Notes: a model not told the origin generated them from the letters alone. DNA of 32,576 nt from Polaromonas sp. (GCA_013298815.1 JAAFJF010000039.1:1-32576); one strand, 5' to 3'. Numbered from the stretch's first letter, positions 7,488-17,298 are shown. Translations and numbers: made by a program.

Positions 7488-8471
7488 ATGTTTAATCGTA
7501 TCTGTATCGTAGGCGCTGGTGCCATTGGTGGTTGGCTGGGCGCAGGTTTAGCGCGGGCGGGTTGTGAAGTTAGCTTTCTGGCGCGTGGCGAAACTTTAGC
7601 GGCTTTACAAACGCAGGGTTTGAAACTGCAATCAGGTGCGCAAGCTGAACAAACTCACAATGTCCGTGCTAGCAATAGCGCTTGCGAGTTGGGCGTGCAA
7701 GACTTGGTCATCATCGCGGTCAAATCACCCGCATTGCGCGAGGTGGCTCAGCAGATCGCCCCTTTACTGGGCAAAGACACCGTCGTCTTAACGGCGATGA
7801 ACGGCGTGCCGTGGTGGTTTTTGCAAGGCTTTGGCGGTGAACTGGCAAACCGTGCCCTCCTCAGCGTGGATGCAGCAGGTGACATCGCCGCAGCCATTCC
7901 TGCGCATCACATCATCGGCGGTGTGGTGCATGCTAGCTGCTCGGTGATCAGTCCGGGGGTGATTCGCCACGCATTTGGCAACAAAATCATTGTGGGTGAA
8001 CCATCGGGAGAACTATCACCCCGCATCAAGGCTTTGGCAGCATTGCTTGAAAAAGCAGGCTTTGAAGCCCCCATCGCCGAACAGATTCAGCGCGACATTT
8101 GGTTCAAGCTGTGGGGCAATATGACCATGAACCCCGTCAGCGCCATCACGGGAGCAACGACTGCTCAAGTGCTGGACGATGATTTGGTGCGCGGGTTTTG
8201 CTCCCATGTGATGCTGGAAGCCAAAGAAATCGGTGCGCGTTTGGGTATCACTATCGACCAACAACCCGAAGATCGCCACGCCGTGACACGCAAGTTGGGC
8301 AGCTTTAAAACATCCATGCTGCAAGACGTGGAAGCGGGCAAAGCGGTGGAACTGGATGCCTTGGTGGGCGCGGTGAAAGAACTGGGGCAGCTCACCCAGG
8401 TGGCAACGCCCTACACCGACGCCCTGCTCGGCCTTGCTCGCCTGCACGCGCGGGTTCGTGGCTTGTATTAA
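7488..8471 (+). CDS. PanE/ApbA-family 2-oxo-acid reductase (ketopantoate reductase-like)
   Basis: The 327-residue protein is a ketopantoate reductase-type NADPH enzyme: a Rossmann glycine motif GAGAIGGWLG at residues 9-18, the stretch AVKS, and the C-terminal domain block DIWFKLWGNMTMNPVSAIT with the likely catalytic K207. True PanE makes pantoate for coenzyme A, but paralogues of this family are common in catabolic clusters and reduce other 2-oxo acids. It follows the aldolase-family gene by 107 bases containing a dispersed repeat, so it may or may not be part of the hpa transcript. Substrate is unknown; I therefore give no gene symbol. Confidence 0.88.
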   Translation: MFNRICIVGAGAIGGWLGAGLARAGCEVSFLARGETLAALQTQGLKLQSGAQAEQTHNVRASNSACELGVQDLVIIAVKSPALREVAQQIAPLLGKDTVVLTAMNGVPWWFLQGFGGELANRALLSVDAAGDIAAAIPAHHIIGGVVHASCSVISPGVIRHAFGNKIIVGEPSGELSPRIKALAALLEKAGFEAPIAEQIQRDIWFKLWGNMTMNPVSAITGATTAQVLDDDLVRGFCSHVMLEAKEIGARLGITIDQQPEDRHAVTRKLGSFKTSMLQDVEAGKAVELDALVGAVKELGQLTQVATPYTDALLGLARLHARVRGLY

Positions 8472-8477
8472 ACCCCC

Positions 8478-8507
8478 GTCATTCCCGCGCAGGCGGGAAT
8501 CCATGAC
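8478..8507. repeat. dRS3-like palindromic element, possible bidirectional terminator
   Basis: ATTCCC, eight bases, GGGAAT at 8481-8500 fits the 20-bp dRS3 pattern known from Neisseria and similar intergenic palindromes in other proteobacteria. The inner stem ATTCCCGC/GCGGGAAT is flanked by an outer GTC...GAC pair. It occupies the short gap between the convergent PanE-like gene and gshB, where a hairpin could stop transcription from both sides, although there is no clear U-tract. It is the only copy seen in the window. Confidence 0.7.
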
Positions 8508-8513
8508 CCCTGT

Positions 8514-9470
8514 TTATGCAGCAGCTTGCTCTAGCGCTGTCACAAACAACGCCGCCACATCACAACCCGTCTGGTCAAAAATCTCCTGAAAACAGGTCGG
8601 ACTGGTAACGTTGATTTCGGTCAGCGAGTCACCAATCACATCCAAACCAACCAACAGCAAGCCCCGACTAGCCAAAATCGGGCCTAAGGCGTTGGCGATT
8701 TCATAGTCACGTTCGCTCAAAGGCTGCGCCACACCTTTGCCACCAGCAGCCAAGTTGCCACGCACCTCGCCGCCTTGCGGGATACGGGCCAGGCTGAAGG
8801 GCACCGGTTTGCCGCCGATCACCAAAATCCGCTTGTCGCCTTCTGAAATAGCCGGTAAAAACTTCTGCACCATCACGGTTTCAGCACCGTCTTTGTTCAA
8901 CGTTTCGATGATGCCGCCCAGATTCAAACCATCCGCCTTGACGCGGAAGATTCCCATGCCGCCCATGCCGTCCAGCGGTTTCAAGATGATGTCCTGATGC
9001 TCAGCGTGGAAGCGTTTGATGTCTGCCGCATCGCGTGTCACGAGGGTGGGGCCGATGAACTGCGGGAACTCCATAATCGCCAGTTTTTCAGGGTGGTCGC
9101 GCAAAGCACGGGGCTTGTTGAAAACTTTGGCACCCTCGCGCTCGGCTTGTTCCAGCAAGTGGGTGGCATAGAAAAACTCGGAATCAAAGGGCGGATCTTT
9201 GCGCATAACCACAGCGCCGAAGTCTTTCAAAGCTTGCGGTCGCTCGTCTGGATACTGCTGTTTGGCGGTGTACCAAACGTCTTTATCGCCCGTCAAAGTT
9301 ATGTCACGTACAAACCCCGTGACCACGCCACCACGCTGCCACATGATGTCTTTGGGCTCGCACACGCTGAGTGTGTGCCCGCGCTTCTGCGCCTCGCGCA
9401 TCATCGCAAAGGTGGTGTCTTTGTAGATTTTGAAGGTGTCTAACGGGTCGGCAATGAAAAGGATATGCAT
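8514..9470 (-). CDS. gshB: glutathione synthetase
   Basis: GshB ligates gamma-glutamylcysteine and glycine using ATP. The 318-residue protein matches the prokaryotic ATP-grasp family: N-terminal MHILFIADPLDTFKIYKDTT, the lid and ATP-binding blocks QDIILKPLDGMGGMGIFRV and GDKRILVIGGKPVPFSLARIP, and the C-terminal VGLDVIGDSLTEINVTSPT carrying the metal-ligand E and N. The start ATG at 9470 has no competitor nearby. The partner enzyme gshA lies about 3.3 kb upstream on the same strand, separated by benE and kup, so the two are not obviously one operon. Confidence 0.96.
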   Translation of the reverse strand: MHILFIADPLDTFKIYKDTTFAMMREAQKRGHTLSVCEPKDIMWQRGGVVTGFVRDITLTGDKDVWYTAKQQYPDERPQALKDFGAVVMRKDPPFDSEFFYATHLLEQAEREGAKVFNKPRALRDHPEKLAIMEFPQFIGPTLVTRDAADIKRFHAEHQDIILKPLDGMGGMGIFRVKADGLNLGGIIETLNKDGAETVMVQKFLPAISEGDKRILVIGGKPVPFSLARIPQGGEVRGNLAAGGKGVAQPLSERDYEIANALGPILASRGLLLVGLDVIGDSLTEINVTSPTCFQEIFDQTGCDVAALFVTALEQAAA

Positions 9471-9503
9471 TTTTATGCTTTCTTATGAATTCTTATGATT
9501 TAT

Positions 9504-10694
9504 TTAAGATGTTTTTTTACCGTACTGTTGCACAAAAAGGGCAACTGCGCCTGCCACCACGCCCCAAAAGGCTGAGCCAACACCGGCTATCACCACGCCA
9601 GACAGCGTGACGAGGAAAGTAATGACAGCAGCTTCGCGGTGAGATTCATCTTGCACCGCCACAGCTAAACCACTGCCAATCGTACCTAAAAGTGCCAGCC
9701 CCGCGATGGCAGCAATCAATTCTTTAGGAAACGACATCAAAACACTGATGAAAGCCCCACCTAGCAGACCAATGACGATATAAATCGCCCCACACGACAC
9801 GGCAGCGGTATAACGCTTGGCTGGATCAGGGTGCGCTTCTTTGCCCATACAAATGGCAGCGGTGATGGCACTCAGGTTCAAAGCAAACGCGCCAAATGGC
9901 GCTAAAACAAGCGTTACCAAGCCTGTCATGGTGATGATTTTGGACAACGGCATCTCGTATCCTGCCGCTTTGATGGCGGCGACACCAGGCAAATTTTGCG
10001 ATGCCATGGTCACAATAAAAAGCGGAAGTGCCAAACTAACCATGGCGCTCCAAGTGAATTCGGGCATGACAAAAACAGGTTTAGCAAGCCCAAAATCGAC
10101 TTTAGCCGGCATAAGTCCTGCCTGAAAAGCTATGAAAATTATAGCAATGAGTAGTGTTACAGGCACTGCGTAACGTGGCGACAATCGCTTCATCAGCAAG
10201 TAGCTCAACAGCATCAATACCACCAGCGGTAAGGCTGTTTGTGCAGCGAGAAACGCCTGTAAACCAAAGCGCGCCAACACGCCAGCGAGCAAGGCGGATG
10301 CTATCGCCACAGGGATGCGATTCATCACCCGCTCAAACCAGCCTGTGATGCCAAACAAGGTGATGAGCACTGCGCACACCATGAAAGCGCCGACTGCCTC
10401 GTTCATGCTAAAACTGTTGGAAGCACCACCAGCCAAGCCAGCCGTAGCCAAAACTGCAGCGCCCGGTGTGCTCCAAGCAATCATGACGGGTTTGCGCAAC
10501 CACAAAGAGGGTATCAAGCTGCACAAGCCCATACCCAAGCCTAACGCCCACATCCACGACGTTAGCTGTTCAGGGCTTGCCTTAAAAGCCAGAGCGGCCT
10601 GGAAAACGATGGCAACGGAGCTCGTGAAACCCACCAATACGGCAACAAAACCTGCCGTAAAGGCAGATAAGCTGATATCTTTGAAAAACCTCAT
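9504..10694 (-). CDS. benE: BenE-family benzoate/H+ symporter-like transporter
   Basis: The 396-residue membrane protein has about twelve hydrophobic segments and the BenE-type signature MIAWSTPGAAVLATAG near residue 75, plus FGAFALNLSAITAAICMGKEAHPDPAKRY in the C-terminal half, where BenE proteins carry the same conserved loop. BenE proteins import benzoate or related acids with protons in the inner membrane. The ATG at 10694 (MRFFKDISLS) is preferred over a TTG at 10700. No benzoate genes are nearby; the substrate could be another aromatic acid. It lies 33 bases upstream of gshB and 39 bases after kup. Confidence 0.88.
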   Translation of the reverse strand: MRFFKDISLSAFTAGFVAVLVGFTSSVAIVFQAALAFKASPEQLTSWMWALGLGMGLCSLIPSLWLRKPVMIAWSTPGAAVLATAGLAGGASNSFSMNEAVGAFMVCAVLITLFGITGWFERVMNRIPVAIASALLAGVLARFGLQAFLAAQTALPLVVLMLLSYLLMKRLSPRYAVPVTLLIAIIFIAFQAGLMPAKVDFGLAKPVFVMPEFTWSAMVSLALPLFIVTMASQNLPGVAAIKAAGYEMPLSKIITMTGLVTLVLAPFGAFALNLSAITAAICMGKEAHPDPAKRYTAAVSCGAIYIVIGLLGGAFISVLMSFPKELIAAIAGLALLGTIGSGLAVAVQDESHREAAVITFLVTLSGVVIAGVGSAFWGVVAGAVALFVQQYGKKTS

Positions 10695-10733
10695 TAACAA
10701 CGGGTGGCAGATTGAATTAGCGACCGATTTGGG

Positions 10734-12629
10734 TTAAATTTCGATTTTTGAACCTAACTCAACCACAGAGTTGGTTGGCAAGTTCAAGAAATCAGCAGCA
10801 CCGCTTGCGTTGTGGTGCATTTGGGCAAACAGCTTCTCGCGCCACGGTGCCATGCCTTCGCCCAGAGTGGGAACAACGGTGTCGCGGGATAGAAAATAGC
10901 TGGTCGTCATGTACTCCAATTCGCAACCACGGCCTTTCATTTGCTCCAAAGCCGCTGGCACATCTGGGTCGTTCTTAAAGCCGTAATTGAGCACAACCTG
11001 CCAGCAATGGTGTCCTAAAGATTCAACTTCTAAACGCTTCGCCATGCCAATCCAAGGCACTTCGTGGCTACGCACGGTAACAAACAGATTTTTCTCGTGC
11101 AACACTTTGTTGTGCTTAAGATTGTGTAACAGCGCGTTGGGTACGCTGCCTTTGTCAGAAGTCAAAAATACAGCCGTGCCTTCTACGCGGGTTGGCGGGC
11201 TGACGAACACAGATTCTAGAAAATCTTTCAATGGAATAGCATCGATTTTTTGCTTCTCAGCCAACATGCGACGACCTTGTTTCCAAGTCAGCATCAGCGT
11301 GAATATCGCGCCGCCAATCATTAACGGGAACCAGCCACCAGCGAACAATTTAAGCAAATTTGAGGCGAAAAAAGCAAAATCGACGACGAAAAACCAGCCT
11401 GTCGCCACAATGCATAACCACAGCGGGTATTTCCAACCGTAGCGCACAACATAAAATGTCAAGATCGTGGTGATAAGCATGTCCGTCGTCACAGCGATGC
11501 CGTAAGCAGCCGCCAAGTTGCCCGATGTTTTGAACATCACTACCGCCAACACAATAGCGACAAACAAGCCCCAATTTACAAACGGAATGTAGATTTGCCC
11601 CGCCTCGCGCACGCTGGTATGCAAAACGTTTAAACGCGGCAAGTAGCCCAGCTGAATCACCTGCTTGGTCACGCTAAAAGCACCTGTGATAAGCGCTTGG
11701 GAAGCAATAACAGCCGCCAAGGTGGCTAGCACCAGCAAAGGAATAAGCGCCCAATCAGGTGCCATTAAATAGAACGGGTTTTTAACAGCTTCAGGATTTT
11801 TCAATAAAAGCGCACCTTGGCCAAAATAGTTCAACACCAATGCGGGCATGACCACGCTGAACCAAGCCAAACGAATGGGTTTTTTACCGAAATGACCTAA
11901 ATCAGCGTACAAAGCCTCTGCGCCAGTCACACATAGCACGACAGCACCCAAAATAATGAAGGTGATGCCAGGATTGGCCCACATAAAACCGAGCGCGTAA
12001 TGTGGGCTGATCGCCCAGAGAATAGCGGGGTTCGTCGCGATATGTATCACACCCAGCACGGCTAGCACAGCAAACCACACCAAGGTGATTGGGCCAAAAA
12101 ACTTACCGATGCCGGCTGTGCCCTTTTTTTGCACTAAGAACAGGCAAAACAAAATCACCAAGGTCAAAGGAACCACGTACTGCTTAAAGGTCGGCGATAT
12201 GACCTCCAAGCCCTCCATCGCGCCCAGCACAGAAATTGCAGGCGTGATGACACCATCGCCATAAAACAAGCAAGTGCCAAAAATACCGACAATGAGTAGA
12301 ACGCTGCGCAATTTAGGCTGGTCTTTAACCGCTTGCGAAGCCAAGGCCAGCATGGCGACTAAGCCGCCCTCTCCATGGTTATCTGCTCGCAGAATCAAAA
12401 CCACGTACTTGATGGAGACGATTACGGTGAGCGTCCAAAAGAATATGGACAAAATGCCATATATGTTGTCAGGCGTAAAAGGCACATGGCCAGAGCCAAA
12501 AACCTCTTTCATCGCATACAGAACGCTGGTTCCAATATCGCCGTAGACTACACCAATAGCGCTCAAGGTGAGCGCTGCGAGAGAAGATTTTGTTGTTTGC
12601 ACTAAAGAATTGACCATTGATGCAACCAT
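10734..12629 (-). CDS. kup: KUP-family potassium uptake transporter
   Basis: Kup is a constitutive inner-membrane K+/H+ symporter. The 631-residue length fits, and the family start [20 protein letters not shown] is followed by [16 protein letters not shown] and [20 protein letters not shown], all diagnostic of Kup. About twelve membrane segments occupy the first 430 residues; a cytoplasmic C-terminal domain follows, containing [23 protein letters not shown]. Two in-frame ATGs (12629 and 12617) are possible starts and neither has a clear Shine-Dalgarno sequence; the longer is listed. The 181-base gap to gshA holds AT-rich sequence and small inverted repeats but no gene that I can support. Confidence 0.95.
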   Translation of the reverse strand: MVASMVNSLVQTTKSSLAALTLSAIGVVYGDIGTSVLYAMKEVFGSGHVPFTPDNIYGILSIFFWTLTVIVSIKYVVLILRADNHGEGGLVAMLALASQAVKDQPKLRSVLLIVGIFGTCLFYGDGVITPAISVLGAMEGLEVISPTFKQYVVPLTLVILFCLFLVQKKGTAGIGKFFGPITLVWFAVLAVLGVIHIATNPAILWAISPHYALGFMWANPGITFIILGAVVLCVTGAEALYADLGHFGKKPIRLAWFSVVMPALVLNYFGQGALLLKNPEAVKNPFYLMAPDWALIPLLVLATLAAVIASQALITGAFSVTKQVIQLGYLPRLNVLHTSVREAGQIYIPFVNWGLFVAIVLAVVMFKTSGNLAAAYGIAVTTDMLITTILTFYVVRYGWKYPLWLCIVATGWFFVVDFAFFASNLLKLFAGGWFPLMIGGAIFTLMLTWKQGRRMLAEKQKIDAIPLKDFLESVFVSPPTRVEGTAVFLTSDKGSVPNALLHNLKHNKVLHEKNLFVTVRSHEVPWIGMAKRLEVESLGHHCWQVVLNYGFKNDPDVPAALEQMKGRGCELEYMTTSYFLSRDTVVPTLGEGMAPWREKLFAQMHHNASGAADFLNLPTNSVVELGSKIEI

Positions 12630-12810
12630 TCAAGAAGATGAATGGTGAAACCTCAAAAGGGCATAACCGTTGTTCTGGGAAGCATATTGTGCGCTTTTGT
12701 AACGGTGTTTTGCCCCAAGGAGTTGCCTCTAAATGCAATAAATTCGAGTTTAGAGACAAATATGTTGCAGTGCAGCAACTGCAGATTTACAAAATTCTAA
12801 AAAATTAAGC

Positions 12811-14073
12811 TTATTCGTATACTTCAGCGTCTGGATCAGTCGCCTCCAGCTCATAACTCGCTGCCAGCATGGCCAAACGCCCAATCACGCCATACATATA
12901 GAAACGATTCGGGGCGCTGGCCCCAGCTTTAGCGCCCAGTTGAGGTAGCTCTGTGCTTTCTGCAAATGCCAGCGGTACATAACGGGAGCCGGGGGAGCAC
13001 AGATTTTCATCCATACCTCTGTCGGCATGCACTCGGTAAAAACCACCGACGACATAGCGATCCATCATGTAAACCACCGGTTCTGCCACCGCATCGTTCA
13101 TGCGCTCTTTGGTCAATACGCCTTCTTGAACCACCAGTTCGCCGCAGAAGAGCGCGATATCTTTGTGGCCTTTCAGCTCGCTGGATTGACGCAGCATCAT
13201 CACACTGGAGCCCGCCTGTTTGTCGGCTTGGCTACTGTGGTTAGTTTTGACGACTACAAATGGTTTATCGGTGATACCGTACTCTTTGTATTTCTTTTTG
13301 ATTTTGGCAAGCAAAGTGTCAACGGTGCTAGCTAAATCCGCATCTGTACAGGTCAAAAACATGGGGTTAATCAACCAAGGGTCAACTCCCAGCAGTTTGC
13401 CAAAACGCTTACATACATCTTCATAGCTTTTGTAGTGCGTGCTTTTGCGCCGGATAGAGCCTGAACCATGCAACGGTGGCAACAGAAACTGCTCATGCAG
13501 CTCCTCCAAAATGCCAGGTACGCCCTTGTTCAGATCGTTGTTGAGCAAAATTGTGCATGGGTCAAAATCTTTCAAGCCCAAGCGTTTGGCGCTACGAATC
13601 ACGGGCTCCAGCACAATCGACTCGCCGTTGGGTAGTGCCACCGTTGTGTTTTGCTTGATATCAGAGTCAATCGAACCGACCCGCACATTCAAACCCGCCA
13701 TATGGAATATGCGGCGTAGCTGGGCAACACTGCTCAAGTAAAACGTGTTGCTGGCGTTGTTGCTGTGATTTTCAGGAATCAGCAACAGATTTTTAGCCTC
13801 TGGACAGATTTTTTCAATCGCCACCATGGCCGCTTGGACTGCCAAAGGCAGCATAGCTGGCGTTAAGTTGTTCCAACCACCTGGGTATAAACTGGTGTCT
13901 ACGGGTGCGAGCTTGAAGCCCGCGTTGCGCACATCGACCGAGCTGTAAAACACAGGCGTGTGCTCCATCCACTCCAAGCGAAACCAACGTTCAATGGCTG
14001 GCATGGAATCTAAAATGCGTTGCTCCAACTCGTTAATAGGGCCGTTCAGAGCGGTGATAAGGTGAGGAACCAT
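12811..14073 (-). CDS. gshA: glutamate-cysteine ligase (proteobacterial GshA type)
   Basis: GshA makes gamma-glutamylcysteine, the first step of glutathione synthesis. This 420-residue protein belongs to the GshA type found in betaproteobacteria, distinct from the E. coli enzyme. Recognisable blocks are RWFRLEWMEHTPVFYSSVD, LLLIPENHSNNASNTFYL, LLNNDLNKGVPGILE, VVVKTNHSSQADKQAGSSVM and YMMDRYVVGGFYRVHADRG. The start ATG at 14073 is 31 bases after the stop of the upstream DUF6352-like gene. Together with gshB in this window it completes the glutathione pathway. Confidence 0.94.
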   Translation of the reverse strand: MVPHLITALNGPINELEQRILDSMPAIERWFRLEWMEHTPVFYSSVDVRNAGFKLAPVDTSLYPGGWNNLTPAMLPLAVQAAMVAIEKICPEAKNLLLIPENHSNNASNTFYLSSVAQLRRIFHMAGLNVRVGSIDSDIKQNTTVALPNGESIVLEPVIRSAKRLGLKDFDPCTILLNNDLNKGVPGILEELHEQFLLPPLHGSGSIRRKSTHYKSYEDVCKRFGKLLGVDPWLINPMFLTCTDADLASTVDTLLAKIKKKYKEYGITDKPFVVVKTNHSSQADKQAGSSVMMLRQSSELKGHKDIALFCGELVVQEGVLTKERMNDAVAEPVVYMMDRYVVGGFYRVHADRGMDENLCSPGSRYVPLAFAESTELPQLGAKAGASAPNRFYMYGVIGRLAMLAASYELEATDPDAEVYE

Positions 14074-14104
14074 GGTTTTATGATCTTTATGATGATCTGA
14101 TTTA

Positions 14105-15166
14105 TTAAGATCTTTGAGCTAGAGGAAGATTCAACAGCAGGTTTTGCGGTTTGAGTTTGAGCTGGTTTTTCTCATCCATCGCCATCGCCAAGTAAACCGG
14201 CCTGCCAGAAACGGCAGCCAGCATATCGGCAGTGTTGACAAACTCTAGGCGAAACAAACACATCAAGCGGCGGTGGCGGTCTTCTGACACCTCGGCACCT
14301 GTGTACAAATCGTTCAAAATACCGCTGGCCTGCGCATCCAGCCCCACGTGCCAGACCCAATGCTCGTCGACAATTTCTTTGTCGGTCTGAATGCGCACTT
14401 CCACTTGCAAAAAGTGTTTGATCCACAGCTCAAGCACGCGGCACAAGGCATCTAAAGACGCTTGCCCATGGTTCAAGCTGATCACCATGTCGAAAAACTC
14501 GCTTCGCGGCCAATAAGCATCCAGATTGTCAGCACTCAAAACATCCAAATCGACACTACGAACTGGCAAACCGCCTTGTTTCAGCAACTCACCAATGCTG
14601 CCAAAACCACCTGACAAGGCATGCCGTTCGACCGTTTCATCGTCGGCCGCCATGACAGCGCCGTCTTCAAGGATGGATATTTTTTGCGTTCTAAATAGCA
14701 ACTCAGCCACGCGGGCTTGCATGGCTGTAGCAGATTTGCCCAAAACATGTTGCAACAAAATCTGCGTCAACTGCTGCACCAAAACTGGCGCAACATCCAC
14801 GCCTTCACCCTGAAAAAGTGCCATATAGCTGGCTTCTAGGGTGGGTTTGGCAAGCAATCTGTCTCGGAAACGCAGCCACACGGCGTAGTTATCCGCTGCG
14901 TCTTTGTCTTGAACGCCAGTAATTTCAGCTGCTTCGACTGTTCGGCGTGGTGCTTTGTCTAAAGAATCGTGCAGCGCCATTTCATTGGCGCAAGATTCAG
15001 CAATCGGTGCAATTTCAGGCCGAGACAACAAATGCCGCAAATAAGCGTCTGTCACCACCAAATGGCCATTCGCGTCCACAGCTAGCAGCTCATAGCCCGA
15101 CGAAGGCCACAGATTTTGCGAGACTTGGGGCTTAAAAATAGGCGTGGCGTGAGGGTTTGAGGCCAT
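14105..15166 (-). CDS. conserved hypothetical protein, DUF6352-like
   Basis: The 353-residue protein has no signal peptide or membrane segment and no catalytic motif that I can name. Its N-terminal block NLWPSSGYELLAVDANGHLVVTDAYLRHLL resembles the uncharacterised DUF6352 family of betaproteobacteria; this recognition is from memory. Other conserved-looking regions are DKDAADNYAVWLRFRDRLL and WVWHVGLDAQASGILNDLYTGAEV followed by RLMCLFRLEF. It overlaps the proA stop by ATGA and is therefore likely co-translated with proA. Function is unknown. Confidence 0.72.
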   Translation of the reverse strand: MASNPHATPIFKPQVSQNLWPSSGYELLAVDANGHLVVTDAYLRHLLSRPEIAPIAESCANEMALHDSLDKAPRRTVEAAEITGVQDKDAADNYAVWLRFRDRLLAKPTLEASYMALFQGEGVDVAPVLVQQLTQILLQHVLGKSATAMQARVAELLFRTQKISILEDGAVMAADDETVERHALSGGFGSIGELLKQGGLPVRSVDLDVLSADNLDAYWPRSEFFDMVISLNHGQASLDALCRVLELWIKHFLQVEVRIQTDKEIVDEHWVWHVGLDAQASGILNDLYTGAEVSEDRHRRLMCLFRLEFVNTADMLAAVSGRPVYLAMAMDEKNQLKLKPQNLLLNLPLAQRS

Positions 15167-16491
15167 CAGCTGCGCACTTCGCCGTTGCCCAACACCACGT
15201 ATTTCAGCGACGTCAAGCCCTCAATCCCCACCGGACCACGGGCATGAAATTTATCGGTACTGATACCAATTTCAGCCCCCAGCCCATACTCAAACCCATC
15301 CGCAAACCGAGTGCTGGTGTTCACCATGACACTGGCTGAATCAACCTCGCGCAAGAAGCGCTGGGCGTGCATATGGTTGGTGGTCATGATGGCGTCGGTG
15401 TGGTGGCTGCTGTATTTGTTGATGTGCGCAATCGCCTCGTCCAAACCGGCCACAATTTTGATGCTGACAATAGGCGCTAGATATTCTTCGTACCAGTCTT
15501 GCTCTTTGGCCAAAGTAATTTTAGCTATTTTCTTGATAGCTGTATTGGTAAATAATACGCTGGCTGCAGCCTCATCACACCGCATTTCGACGCCTTTTTT
15601 GGCGTAAATGGCGGCAATTTTCGGCAAAAACTCTGCAGCGGCACCTTGGGCGACCAGCAATCCCTCTGCGGCGTTGCACGGGCTGTATTTGTTGGTTTTG
15701 GCATTGTCGGCCACGGTCACCGCCATGGCGATATCGCACGGGTCGTCCACGTACACGTGGCAATTGCCGTCCAAATGTTTGATGACGGGTACTTTGGCGT
15801 CGCGCGAAACGCGTTCAATCAGCCCCTTGCCGCCGCGCGGTATGATGACGTCGACGTATTCGGGCATCGTAATCAGCGCACTGACCGCTTCACGGTCCGT
15901 CGTCGGCACCAATTGCACCGTGTACTGCGGCAAACCGCTCTCCACCAGCGCTTGTTGCACCAGAAAAGCCAAAGCTTGGTTGGACTCAATCGCCTCTGAG
16001 CCGCCGCGCAAAATGCAGGCATTGCCGCTTTTGATGGCTAAGGACGCGGCTTCAATCGTCACGTTCGGACGGGATTCGTAAATCATGCCAAAAACGCCAA
16101 TCGGCACCCGCATTTGACCCACGCGAATACCACTGGGCTGCTGCTTCATGCCGATGATTTCGCCAATGATGTCTGGCATCGCCGCCAGTTGCTCACAGCC
16201 TTGGGCGCAAGTTTCCAGCACTTTGGGCGTCAATTTCAAGCGGTCAACCATGGGCTCAGACAAACCGGCTTTGATGGCACGGGCTATGTCTTTGGCATTG
16301 TCAGCCTGCAAAGCCGCCACATTGGCACGCAGCAGCGCTGCCAAGCGCAATAATGCTGCGTTTTTAATAGCTGCTGAGACAACAGATACGCTGGATGAAG
16401 CCGTTTTAGCCTGTTTTCCAAGGGTTTGCAGCAATTCAACCACGTTGACAGCGCTATTTACTGCATCTGGGGTGTAAGTTTGGGCATTCAT
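15166..16491 (-). CDS. proA: glutamate-5-semialdehyde dehydrogenase (gamma-glutamyl phosphate reductase)
   Basis: ProA reduces glutamyl-5-phosphate with NADPH in proline synthesis. The 441-residue protein has the blocks [46 protein letters not shown], the catalytic-Cys region [35 protein letters not shown] and [13 protein letters not shown]. It is longer than the 417-residue E. coli enzyme, mainly at the N terminus and around [24 protein letters not shown]. That second region and the N-terminal [12 protein letters not shown] are encoded by two copies of the dispersed 31-bp repeat. The stop overlaps the next gene by ATGA. Confidence 0.95.
   Translation of the reverse strand: MNAQTYTPDAVNSAVNVVELLQTLGKQAKTASSSVSVVSAAIKNAALLRLAALLRANVAALQADNAKDIARAIKAGLSEPMVDRLKLTPKVLETCAQGCEQLAAMPDIIGEIIGMKQQPSGIRVGQMRVPIGVFGMIYESRPNVTIEAASLAIKSGNACILRGGSEAIESNQALAFLVQQALVESGLPQYTVQLVPTTDREAVSALITMPEYVDVIIPRGGKGLIERVSRDAKVPVIKHLDGNCHVYVDDPCDIAMAVTVADNAKTNKYSPCNAAEGLLVAQGAAAEFLPKIAAIYAKKGVEMRCDEAAASVLFTNTAIKKIAKITLAKEQDWYEEYLAPIVSIKIVAGLDEAIAHINKYSSHHTDAIMTTNHMHAQRFLREVDSASVMVNTSTRFADGFEYGLGAEIGISTDKFHARGPVGIEGLTSLKYVVLGNGEVRS
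15535..15565 (+). repeat. dispersed 31-bp repeat, copy B (inside proA)
   Basis: Matches copy A at 23 of 31 ungapped positions, plus the two T residues before it; begins TTGATAGCT and ends AATACGCTGGCT. It lies antisense within proA and encodes the residues SVLFTNTAI in a region where ProA is longer than the E. coli enzyme. This is consistent with an in-frame insertion. Confidence 0.6.
16366..16396 (+). repeat. dispersed 31-bp repeat, copy D (inside proA, N-terminal region)
   Basis: Matches copy A at 22 of 31 ungapped positions: AATAGCTGCT, GATACGCTGGAT. It is antisense within proA and encodes SVSVVSAAI in the same reading frame as copy B. The protein is not longer than E. coli ProA here, so it is not a simple insertion, and this weaker copy could be coincidental. 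Confidence 0.4.
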
Positions 16492-16525
16492 ACAGTTATT
16501 TTATCTATTACGCAACCAACAAAGC

Positions 16526-16759
16526 CTACGTATCAATACCATCGCGCACGCCATTCAAGTTTTGATCTGGCCCATTGATGTCTGAGGACCTGTCTAACTT
16601 GGGGATAACGTCGCTGTCTTCTAGGGTTTTGATGTTGTCGCTCAAAGTGGGTTATGTAAAAAGAGTATCAGGGTCTTTGGTACATGCTGTGAGCAACAGA
16701 AATAGCGTACTTAATACATAAATGTTAAAAGTAGTTCTTTTGATTTTACGAGTGATCAT
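16526..16759 (-). pseudogene. degenerate third copy of the tandem lipoprotein gene
   Basis: An ATG at 16759-16757 overlaps the stop of the upstream lipoprotein gene and opens MITRKIKRTTFNIYVLSTLF followed by the lipobox LLTAC, so a lipoprotein signal peptide is intact. After about 35 codons an in-frame TAA stands where the paralogues have a Glu codon (TEPTLS). The same frame then continues PTLSDNIKTLEDSDVIPKLD, SSDINGPDQNLNGVRDGID and ends at TAG (16528-16526), about 95 residues short of the paralogues. The nonsense codon and the lost C-terminal half show a decaying duplicate. A 35-residue lipopeptide could still be made. Confidence 0.85.
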
Positions 16760-17298
16760 TTACATGTGTCGCCACTAGGACTCATTGTCGTAGAGCCTGA
16801 GGCTGCGCGATTATATTCAATATATCGATATGCGCGCGCTTTAGTATTGGCTGTCATAGCTTCAAGTTTTCCACTTAGTTTAAAACTTTCTTGATAATTT
16901 GGCATGAATACTTCGCCCAAGCAATTAGTACTCGCAGCAAGCTCATCTCCAGAAGCGTCCATAACTGCTTTGTCCTTTAAATCGAGTATCAAAGTTCTTT
17001 GCAACGCTATTGCCTTTTGTGTTGCCGCTTTTTTTTGCTTTTCTGTTATCGGCAAAGCTGCAATCCAAGCATCAATATCATCGCGCACGCCATTCAAGTT
17101 TTGATCTGGCCCTTTGATGTCTGAAGACCTGTCTAGCTTTGGGATAACACCACTGTTTTCTAGGACTTTGATTTTGTCACTCAAGGTGGGCTCCGTAGAA
17201 ATAATCTCTGAAAACTTACTGCACGCAGCTAGCATCATAAATAATGCAGTTAAAACGCATTGCTTAAATGCATTTTTTAGAGTTTGTCGCGTTATCAC
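16756..17298 (-). CDS. putative lipoprotein, tandem paralogue 2
   Basis: The 180-residue product begins at GTG 17298-17296, overlapping the stop of paralogue 1 as GTGA. A hydrophobic signal ends in the lipobox LAAC with C26. The rest matches paralogue 1 closely: PTLSDKIKVLENSGVIPKLD, GPDQNLNGVRDDIDAWIAALPIT, ASTNCLGEVFMPNYQ, and MTANTKARAYRYIEYNRA, ending DTCK. The segment DQNLNGVRDD resembles a short calcium-binding loop. Two cysteines in the conserved domain could form a disulphide. It lacks the long Ser/Pro/Thr linker of paralogue 1. I do not recognise the family; its neighbours suggest a partner of the upstream exported hydrolase. Confidence 0.8.
   Translation of the reverse strand: MITRQTLKNAFKQCVLTALFMMLAACSKFSEIISTEPTLSDKIKVLENSGVIPKLDRSSDIKGPDQNLNGVRDDIDAWIAALPITEKQKKAATQKAIALQRTLILDLKDKAVMDASGDELAASTNCLGEVFMPNYQESFKLSGKLEAMTANTKARAYRYIEYNRAASGSTTMSPSGDTCK

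Noticed and set aside
8997-9443. A 148-codon open frame opposite gshB
   Set aside because: Antisense shadow of the ATP-grasp protein; no ribosome-binding site or family resemblance.
12630-12810. Small gene or RNA in the gshA-kup gap
   Set aside because: The open frames lack coding signals, and the small inverted repeats (TCTAAA/TTTAGA, GTTGC/GCAAC) are too weak to support an RNA gene.
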